Origin: Clonostachys chloroleuca
Lineage: Eukaryota > Ascomycota > Sordariomycetes > Hypocreales > Bionectriaceae
DNA: 64,000 bases
Direction: 5' to 3'
Assembly: GCA_037952775.1 (NCBI GenBank)
Contig: JBANAY010000003.1
Location: 13,826,001 to 13,890,000 of the forward strand
Below the pieces are notes generated by a model. The model saw only the letters and a program-made list of their open reading frames with translations, ran no database searches and was not told the origin of the DNA. Positions 53,374 through 61,928 of the stretch are shown one piece after another. Made by a program: the position numbers and the translations under genes. Each line of letters begins with the position of its first letter. Position 1 is the stretch's first letter.

Positions 53374-53952
53374 TCAAGAGGTCATGCAGCCACTCATTCT
53401 CGTCGTCTGCATCATCATTTGGCGCTTCCTGCCCCCCCAGTCCATGACCATCTCAGAGAGAGACCGACCATCTGATACAGTATAGCCCTCATTAGGTCGC
53501 TCAGGAACCCACAGCCTTTCTAAGATCCCAAAAGGCAGCTGGAAGCTCAGATCCAAGGAAGATATATCACGGCTTGCACCATAGTCTTGCCGCAACTGAT
53601 CTTCTAGATAGTGCAATGAAGATCTGGCTGATCGATCATCCATCGGAGTAAAGACTTGGTACTTAAACCAGGGGTCTCTTCGATCGAGGAGACCTTGATG
53701 GTCGCACAACCGATCCGCCCGAAGAAGATTGGCTCGGTGAGTCACTATGTATCGGCGAAGTTCCTCATATTCAAGGAATTGGACAGCGTAAATCTCCACT
53801 GTATCAAAGCAAAGGAGAAATCTGCCATCATCTGATACGTCAAATCGCTGACCATCCGGCATAAGCCTTGAGAAAGATATACCAGAAGGAAGCTTCCAGT
53901 CATGAATATCACCGCCGAGCTCTATAGTCGAAAGGTAGCTTCGTGCGCTCAT
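53374..53952 (-). CDS. Hypothetical protein (192 aa)
   Basis: ATG at 53952 (MSARSYLSTIELGGDIHDWK); the frame could extend upstream only through a region that is better explained by a fragment on the other strand. The product looks like a soluble folded protein (FDVSDDGRFLLCFDTVEIYA, LEYEELRRYIVTHRANLLRA, YGASRDISSLDLSFQLPFGI) with a Met/Gln/Thr-rich end. No domain or family is recognised and there is no signal peptide. Possibly one exon of a longer, now truncated gene. Confidence 0.4.
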   Translation of the reverse strand: MSARSYLSTIELGGDIHDWKLPSGISFSRLMPDGQRFDVSDDGRFLLCFDTVEIYAVQFLEYEELRRYIVTHRANLLRADRLCDHQGLLDRRDPWFKYQVFTPMDDRSARSSLHYLEDQLRQDYGASRDISSLDLSFQLPFGILERLWVPERPNEGYTVSDGRSLSEMVMDWGGRKRQMMMQTTRMSGCMTS

Positions 53953-54235
53953 GGCCGCGAAATTACACAAGCAAGCGGTGGAAGTCAACCAGCGAATGAG
54001 GAAGATCCGGGTGAGGATAGGCTGGAGCGGCGGCTGCAGACCGGGCCGAACAAACGGGTGGCATCTGAGCAGAGAGTGAAGCCTCGACCAACAGTTCCTG
54101 ATGGGTTTGGGCTCCGAACGCGACCTGGCGGAGATAAAAGCATGGCGTTCGTTTATGATTACAAGGCAGCCCACAAGGTTGCAGCCGAGCATGTTAGACC
54201 GGCTGTTGCAAAGGAAATATTGTTCATGGAGTAAG
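53930..54235 (+). pseudogene. Fragment of a fungal kinase-like protein of unknown function
   Basis: The frame contains GFGLRTRPGGDKSMAFVYDY followed by KAAHKVAAEHVRPAVAKEIL. This resembles a conserved block found before degenerate kinase domains in large fungus-specific proteins ('AFVYEYKAAHKLxxEHLxxAL'). It breaks off at FME/GTAAGA, a plausible exon end (54231), and nothing homologous follows. The identification is from memory of the family pattern and should be checked. Confidence 0.4.
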
Positions 54236-54444
54236 ACTCTGAGGTTTACAAGGGGAACCAGGACCGCAAGGTTTACAAGGCGTCCAAGGCGATGTTGGGC
54301 CACAAATCAATTAGAAATTAATTATTAAATGCTACCCTCATTAAAAAACCCACAAGAGTGAGGAAAAAGAGTGGTAGTAAACGCCTAACTATCCTCCCCC
54401 GTTCAGCTGTTGCGGCATGGTCCCCCAAAAACGGCCAGCCCACC

Positions 54445-54821
54445 CTACATTGTGCACATATCATCGACGAGATTGTCCCCTACCACTCCACAACCCACGA
54501 TACAATAGGAGTTACCGACAATCGCACCAACATTGTCCGTACAGCGGAAAAGGACTTTATTGAGCGCGGTGTCTGGGATAACCGGGCTATTCAGATTCGC
54601 GTCATATGCGGTCCTCAAATCAGCAACGGCATATCCTGGATAGCAATGTTAGTGAAGGCTTTAATAAGGGTGATATATTCTAGAAACTCTAGCGCACCGT
54701 TGGTGAGTAGTGTTGAGCCGCAAAGGTATTCTTGGTAAGTGCACGGCGTTGTTATTTGGGCCAGTACTGCAGAAGAGAAGGCAAGCAGGACTGCGAGCCC
54801 AGAATGATACTTGACAACCAT
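54445..54821 (-). CDS. Small secreted Cys protein, paralogue 1 (104 aa)
   Basis: Exons 54698-54821 and 54445-54635 (62-nt intron, phase 1) give 105 codons. The signal peptide MVVKYHSGLAVLLAFSSAVL ends before AQITTP. The mature protein opens CTYQEYLCGSTLLTNG, then after the intron YAVADLRTAYDANLNSPVIP, DTALNKVLFRCTDNVGAIVG, NSYCIVGCGVVGDNLVDDMC and a final TM. It has six Cys. The gene at 56127-56514 has the same layout, intron position and phase, and clear residue identities (YQEYxCG, NxYCIxGC, DxC-x-M end). The family is of unknown function; a secreted effector or surface protein is inferred. Confidence 0.75.
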
Positions 54822-56126
54822 TTTGATCGGTTTGTATTAACAACGTCGGAAGGTTGAAGAGTGGTCGGTTTGTAAAGAGAAAGTTGAAAGATTGAAGAGT
54901 GGTTGATAGAGCAGGATATGGACAGTCGGCAGAAGGTCTTTTAAGACCTACTTATCAAGGGATATTGCCCTTGATTATGGGTGCATCCTCCTACCTCGGT
55001 ACTAGTAATATGGCGATGACATACAACTCATCGTGTTATGACTAAAGACAACTAGTTATTTCCCCCTTCTTTTCGCAATGGGCTAGAGGATCTTCAATCG
55101 GAGAGACTCACAGACAGCTGCATTCCAATACTTGAGATCAGTTGATGCTTGCACAAAGTATGCTTGCTATATTCTCTACCAGGAAGCCCACATTTAGGCA
55201 ATACCTTAAGCGAGATATGCAGAGTATTCACTTGGATAAATACAGCCGTATCTTCTTGTTACTTAATCCAAGGCTCTATCCTTGGTTCTAGTATATAGGA
55301 TTCTAAATAATACACCTAAAATTGTATCTTCTTATTCGCTGGAAGTATTTGCGCATATATACGAGGCATTCTTCGGTAATCAACAATGAATTTTCAAATA
55401 TAAAAGCTGTCAAAATTGTATGGCTTAGTACTAAATTCCTCCATGTGATAACTACCGCCTGTCATAGACATAGCATACCTATACCCGCCGAGAATCCGTG
55501 GAACCAAGACAGCATTTCTATATTTGCATTCCACAGCTCCGAGGTAACTTCAAGTGACTAATGCCTTACGAGTGTCTGATGCGATCGCCGATCGCATACG
55601 GCATAGACCCCAACCTTGTTCAAATGGTGCTGGGTGTTGATAGCACGACTCCTTACCCTTAATCGTCTATCAATGCGTTCTCCTGAATACTTTATTTAAC
55701 CAAGAAACGAGTAGTCACTGGGAGAAACCTAAAAGAATAGTACCCTAGGCCTAATTCGTAATTTACACAACGCCGCTTTCTGGATCTCGTCATAGGCGAA
55801 CACCTTCCCGCGGCATACCAGGGCGCACTTTCAAGTGGAAGAATTGACCACCTAGATACACGTTGTCGAATTTTTCTATTTGAGCTAGTTGCATATTTGA
55901 TCGCGCCTTGCTCATCAATTTTGGGTATGCACTGGCCGGTCGGCACGACCTGCGGCCTCGAACAACATTGTGTAACTGCAAACATCGAACTCAACTTCGC
56001 CCATATCTTTGCAAAGCATCCCTGTGAAAACTTAAGGAGATGGTTTCTTCCTGGAGGCTCCGGGAGGGAGGTTATTCCTGTACATTGTTATTGAACTAGG
56101 TCGTCGTGTCTCTTGTCCTTTTTCAC
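54822..56126. other. Intergenic between the two secreted paralogues
   Basis: AT-rich; a leftward 100-codon frame (55692-55994) is not recognisable. No third paralogue was found in this interval. Confidence 0.4.
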
Positions 56127-56514
56127 CTACATGTAGCATTGATCATTTTCCAATGAACCATCTATCGAAATACACCCTGAAATACAGTAGGCGTTCCCGG
56201 AGATAGAATTATAGATGTCGTCGCAGTGGTAGAGAACCCGAAGAAGCTGCACGTCCTTGAGAGTAGGGGGGATAATTCCAGGAGGAAGTTTTGCAATCGC
56301 CACCCGAAGATTCGAGCTCGAATAGCCTGATTAAAATATTAATGGAAAGCAGCTAAAATAAGAACGATTGAGAAAGGGTGTCAATACCTCGCCTGACTAG
56401 TTCGTATCCACAAACATACTCCTGGTACTGACATTTTGGTGATGCTTGACCATCAATTCGAAACGCAAATTCAAGGAACAGGAAGATTCGAATACAAACA
56501 TGTCGACAGGCCAT
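56127..56514 (-). CDS. Small secreted Cys protein, paralogue 2 (108 aa)
   Basis: Exons 56388-56514 and 56127-56326 (61-nt intron, phase 1) give 109 codons. The N-terminus MACRHVCIRIFLFLEFAFRI is a probable, slightly unusual signal peptide (two Cys and several Arg) before DGQASPKC. The mature part reads CQYQEYVCGYELVRRG, then YSSSNLRVAIAKLPPGIIPP, LLRVLYHCDDIYNSISG, NAYCISGCISIDGSLENDQC and YM. It matches paralogue 1 in Cys spacing, the intron (after the same Gly codon) and the C-terminal DxC-x-M ending. Together the two copies are a tandem pair in the same orientation, 1.3 kb apart. Confidence 0.75.
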
Positions 56515-57853
56515 TTCAGAAGATTGAGAGGGACCAAAGAAAAAAATATCGTGGTATGGAGCAGTGGATAAGTTGGGCGGCCCTGCAGCAGTTGATGGGA
56601 AACATCGGACAACACACGATTAAGGATCAACATGCCTGCATTACCAGTTTAAAGCGTAGATATGTTATCATCGGGGTACAATGTTCTGGGCCACAAGCAT
56701 TCATCCCCTAATTTCAGCCCAAGGCTACAGATCTACCTGACACCTGCCTTTCGGGGCCTGCGTTTCAGGATATGACAACCATCTCGATTCAAAGCCGTTC
56801 TAGAATTCCCATAATCCAACTCATCACGCGATGAGATTCAATTTCTTGGCAGTTGGAATGTACAGGGTTCACGTGGCATGCAACACCGGACCTTCCGAGA
56901 GCTAAACAGATGAGTAGGGCTGGGGTAGCTAAACATGACATGTCCGCAGGCAGGGGGCTCAACATAGCTGTTTAACTTGATGAAGCCACACTGGCATGTT
57001 CGCTTGTTCAGACCTGTGCCCATGTCTCGGCTACGGTCCCTCTTAGTTTCTCCCGAGGATTTCGACAAGTTAAGCGACCGTTGAGAAAATTGAGACATCA
57101 GGGTGACTGTCACGCTTAACTCCACGAAAATCCGAACATATCCCATCAGCTGACTCTTCTCACTGTTATTTCGACCTTACAGCCCCTGGCATATGCATGG
57201 CATATGATATTGATCAATTGAGCTGTATATGCGTACCTTTGTACGTTATTTGCTTTGATATGTTTCCGGACCAATTAAACATGGCCTGCAACTTGCCAGA
57301 GGCTTGGAACTCAGCTCTGTCATTGGACAACTTAGTCTACTTATAAAGGACGTGGCTGACATAAGCCTCTGATACACTAGACCTATCAAGGGCCACGGAG
57401 AACCGCCGCTCGGCTGGCAGGTCTGGACGCCAAAAAATAGTTCCTCGGTCCACACAGAATCCCGATCCATGCTTGGAACTCAACTATGTGATTGGCCAAA
57501 TTTGGTCATGCATGCCCCACTTCCTCTACCTGGAGGGGCGTCACCACCCAGCACTACAAGAAGTAAATTAGCCACCAGAGCGGTGGACAACACGGCTGGA
57601 GGGTTCTGTTTTCGTACTCCAGGAGTCCACTCTTAATTGTATCCCTCCGGGCAGTCTACATATTAAATACATTCCCCTCCACTCATCCCATTACCTCGAT
57701 CATACCACTTCTTCCCATCGTAGTACAGGTCTTCAAGCTCCTTGGGGATAAGGTAAAGCGGCAAAATGAATCGCGGGCTGGGCTGCGTAATTATCCTCTG
57801 CAAGCACCAGAACGGGTGCTTGCTGGCAAGATGTGACTGCTATATCGCCATTG
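56515..57853. other. Intergenic with short direct repeats
   Basis: No gene is supported. A 25-bp sequence of the form GCTTGGAACTCA.CT.TGT.ATTGG occurs at 57302-57326 and 57471-57495, with a related copy at 61382-61406. Confidence 0.4.
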
Positions 57854-58712
57854 TCACAGCGATCTGTCTCCCTCAACTTCGGTTACGATGAAATTGTCAA
57901 CCTGCTCGTTGAAATGAACGCACTTCCGCTTGCAGCTTGGATATGATATACCGTGGGCCGTAGATGAGGTGGCGCCACTGCTAACTCGGCTCAGTGAGCA
58001 CCCTGAAGCAGGCCTGATTATCCTGCTCCGTCCATCCTTGCCCTGAGACGGGGTCGCAGCCCCCACGTATGACCCTTTTAGTATTCTCTCGGATATGCTT
58101 CGTTTCTTTAGAATTGGTTTCTTGCCGATAGAGGACGACACGTCAAGGTGCAGGTCTGTCCTAACAGTAGCGTTGGTACTATCGTCTGTTTGTAGAGGTC
58201 CATAGAGCCAAGTTACGTCGCTATCTTTCAGCCTAAATAGAGCGGGGTTAGCGCAGAGCGATAATGCCAACAAATATACACACAAACTCCACATACCAAT
58301 AGAGCGTCTCTGGGGGCACCGTCTTCAGCTTATTCTTCGCTTTCGCCCACGCTCTCCATATAGCATTTTCCAACCGCCTACTGTTACGATATTCCAACTG
58401 CTGGGATACAACGTATTTCCACGATGACCATATATCCTCCTCTTTCCAGTTGTATGATAGATAGTCGACGTGTCTAGTCGGCTGTAGCTTAATCGCAGCA
58501 TCATCCTCTACACGATGCATGCAGAGAAAGGCCTCCATTCCAAGCCGCGAGGCTTTTCCTGCTGCATCGGAATCAGCCAGTGAAGCAGAGCACCAATCGT
58601 CTGGCTTCGAATACGTTGGGAGCTCCAGGTCTCGGGCTCGATCGCCTCGGCATGCCCGCTCGTTGATCCAATTGCTACCCCAAGGGTAAGTTATTACGGT
58701 ATCATATGACAT
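57854..58712 (-). CDS. AreA-GATA-like (DUF1752) domain protein, short form (264 aa)
   Basis: Exons 58297-58712 and 57854-58232 (64-nt intron, GTATGT donor) give 265 codons. The segment VDYLSYNWKEEDIWSSWKYV, then LENAIWRAWAKAKNKL and LKDSDVTWLYGPLQ, is the conserved core of the 'nitrogen regulatory protein AreA GATA-like' domain found in fungal Reg1-type phosphatase-targeting proteins. KKPILKKRSISERIL and, near the end, KRKCVHFNEQVDNFIV are also conserved family blocks. Known relatives are several hundred residues longer at the C-terminus, so this copy is either a compact paralogue or truncated after FNEQV. In yeast Reg1 links glucose signalling to protein phosphatase 1 (family knowledge). Confidence 0.72.
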
Positions 58713-60130
58713 TCGTAGCGTGCGAGATAAGATTAGTGACGAGGTAAATAAGATCAACAACCCAATAACGAAATAGTTCCAGCGACCATTAGTCCGGTAA
58801 ATTGTATCTCCAATACAATGATAACTGCGATATGATGCTGTCAGTCAGCGTCGTGTATTTATCTATACCGACCTGACTTGGGCTCTCCTGTTGGTCAGGT
58901 GCCCACGTCTGAGTGTCCTTGGGGTGGGCATCAGGGAGGCCTAGATGTTAGTATTTAGATGCAAGCTTGAGGCAGGTGAGCTCAGTGGCCTTACTGTAGC
59001 GGATTTGTGTAGAAAAGATATTCATTGACATCTGCGATCAAGTTGTCCCACTTTTCTTGTTGGGCACCTAGGCGAGATCACCAAGCTCCAAGCTTGACAT
59101 GATAAAGGCTCTAACGGGACACCGATAACTGGAACACCATTTGGCGTAAGATCATGGGAGCTTTGTGCAAGTGGGAGGAGCTAGGTTTATTATGGGTTCG
59201 TTGCTTGATTTCCCAGGGTATCTCAGACCAGTGGAATGAACACGACACGGCAAGACCTGCTCAGTTGTTTCACTGTCTGTTTCCGTCGAAGGGCGTCATG
59301 CATCCTCCCCTGGTGGGCACAGACTACACGAGAGGCTAGGTCGCAAGGGAATTCATTTAGCTCAAACTATCCTCAAGCAAACTCAAGCCACGTTCTATTT
59401 CGCCGAGACATAGTCAAATGCTAACAACTGGCCAATCTGATCAGTATCAGGCAGACCTAGAGTCATTGCCGATGTTGGGAATGAGACTTCAGACCATGCA
59501 TTGATGTCGTACAATCTCTGGTGTCTAATTGTGGAGTTCCGCAGTAATCCTCGCCAACCTTTTGAGGTTTGCTGGAAAATGAGTGGCGCATACACTAGCA
59601 GAACGGCAGAAACGACGGACGGTGACATCATCCCTGGATTCGAATCCTCCCACTGTTGATTCACCCTTTTTGCAGCCGAAAAGCGCCGGTAATTCTGGAT
59701 CAGCTCACAGTTACAATTCGAATGCGCCAGGAGCAAATGCTTCACTCATTCCCATGTGTCATTTCGAGTCACTCATATCCGCGTAGCGCTGAGGATGTAC
59801 AGAACGGAGGGGGGGGGGCTTCTCTAGAAACGAATTTCCCCCGGCTAGCAAGGGGGAGCAGCAGCTGCTACTAGAGTGAAGAACAACTGAACCAACTTAC
59901 GCAGACACCCACAGCCCACAGCGCCACCGGCGGGTTGGAGTAGGCGGCCGTTTGTCTCATGTTACCCTAGACACATCATTTGTTGTTGTTTTCTTTCTTG
60001 AGATAGTTATTTGTATATTATGCCGCTTCTCATCCCTCTTCCTATCCCTTCATGTACATGTAAAACAGCTACTGTCTTGTCGTCTTTATGCTCCTATTGC
60101 TATTATTTGTGCATGCGACTCTTTACCGCC
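58713..60130. other. Gene-poor region
   Basis: No gene is supported. The leftward frame 59395-59745 (VVSAVLLVYAPLIFQQ) has one hydrophobic stretch but no family. A 10-G run is near 59809-59818. Confidence 0.35.
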
Positions 60131-60385
60131 ATGGAACAAGCTTCTAGTAGGCTGGCGAGCCTGACCCTTATATTGAAGTACTACCCTGTGGCAAATTACT
60201 CTTACCCTCGATATGAAATTATCCCTCGCAGCGACCGAAGGAGCTCTGTTGACCGGTCTTTGTACGAATCTGAAGGGTCGACTCCAGATTTTTTTGACGA
60301 TAGGTCGGACTCTGAAGCGTCTGCTGACGATGACTATCAGTATCACGCCCATGCTTCAGAGCTATGGCATAGCTTTTGGGAATAG
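60131..60385 (+). CDS. Hypothetical small acidic protein (84 aa)
   Basis: The ATG at 60131 (context CCGCCATGG) begins MEQASSRLASLTLILKYYPV. The product has a Tyr/Pro/Arg-rich middle (YPRYEIIPRSDRRSSVDRSL) and a Ser/Asp-rich end (DRSDSEASADDDYQYHAHAS, ELWHSFWE). No known family or signal peptide. Good start context and coherent composition make it a plausible gene, but it could be an exon of something larger. Confidence 0.4.
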   Translation: MEQASSRLASLTLILKYYPVANYSYPRYEIIPRSDRRSSVDRSLYESEGSTPDFFDDRSDSEASADDDYQYHAHASELWHSFWE

Positions 60386-61928
60386 GGAACTGTAGAGCCT
60401 AAGCGAGATCGCCTTAATATTCACCCCAAGTAATAGTATACTGCCTTGATCCCTTTACCACAGAGACGCAGGGGATGCCCCTTAGAAGGAGACGGTGGCA
60501 AGGGATGACCTCTTTCAGAAGCCTCAGCTCAGAAGAACCAACGCAGACAACCGGCTGATGTCCTCTGGCGCATCAGTCCTTAGAGCTCAGGCAGCCAGCT
60601 CTCACGGACTACGATGAGCAGCAATTTTGCGAGCACGCATTTAAGCATGCCCAGCTAAGTGTGGGTCAATGAGCAAAGGAGGGATGAGTATTCAAACCCA
60701 GCTTTCCCGATATCTTGAAAGACTTGGAAAGACTAGTTTACAGAGGGGTGGGAAGCAGATATACAGAGGGAGAAAAGGCAAGCAAGGGGAGCGTTGCGGG
60801 TTAGTCCGTTCATATCACTGTTCACTTTACATGTAGATAGGCGAGTGGTTGGTGGGTATAGGGTAGCGAACTCAGCCAGCCGAGGGTCGAAAAAAATTGG
60901 CGCACGTCTCACATACAACAAAAGTAGTAGCACTTTGATCCCAGACAGCACACTTTGCTCAATGAGTAGCCAAATTTAACAAGCCTCTATTTTGATTGAT
61001 CTAAATTAGTTGGGGCTTGGAGGAGCCATCAAGTGGAAACGCACCAGCTCGGGCTGGTAGACCAGGAAAACTTGGCGGAATGTGAGAGTTAAAGCGCGCA
61101 GGGATTCAGCCGGAAAATAGCGGCCGATCAAGCTTTGAATCCTGTTGCGGAGGCCGGGGAGTAATATATCCCGTGTGATCATAGGTCTCGCTGCATGCGA
61201 GGATTCTCTGAGCGACTTCGTTGCTGGGAGCGCGTATTCGAGACTGATCGGAATTTGATGGGTTAATGAACCGTGGGGTTGGCCTTGGTCGGTCTAACGA
61301 GCAGTTTCAACCACACAGCAAGCATTGCGGCGATGTATATCGGACGTGTACCAACCAATCATGGGCTTCTGGCAACAGAAGCCCTGGAACCCAGCTACGT
61401 GATTGGAGAACGCAAGACAGGGTTCAAGTATGACTGCCATCATTCCTTGGCGTAATGCGACATGCGACGTGGCGAGGGCTGTGGCAGGTTGACGAGCCTC
61501 TGTTCCGAAGTAATCCCGAGACATGGTGTCTCCAATCACAGGCGCCACTACTGTTGAGGCGCTCGTTGGCGCAGTTTGGCTCAACTGCGACCGAAATTAC
61601 GCTTATGTACATGACTCAATCGGCTCTCTACATCTCGTGCTACACAATAGGTGCTAGGACTTTCAGGCTTGACCCAAAGTGATTGAGGACAACCCCATAG
61701 GAAATGGCACTGATGTCTTCTGTAATTCGTTTGATTCAATCTGTGAAGGAAGCGACTTCGGCCGTATTAAACCACTACTATGGTCTGCCCTTATCGATGA
61801 ATACGGCGATGCCGTCACCGAATCTACTCTACCTCCACAACTGGTATCCTCCATACAATGAATCCCATGGTTACTTACGTGCCACTGACCAAAGACGTAA
61901 AGAGAAATAAAAGAAAGATACGATCAAT
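60386..61928. other. Gene-poor region
   Basis: No gene is supported. Several short frames near 61290-61860 overlap one another and have no recognisable motif. Confidence 0.35.

Noticed and set aside
53930..54303. Leftward extension of the 53374-53952 gene to 54303
   Set aside because: The extra ~117 codons are Arg/Leu/Cys-rich and antisense to a conserved rightward fragment (AFVYDYKAAHK), so the ATG at 53952 is preferred.
60841..61275. Possible tRNA or other structured RNA in the gene-poor right part
   Set aside because: I searched by eye for the B-box GGTTCGANNCC and matching stems on both strands across the window and found no cloverleaf that closes.
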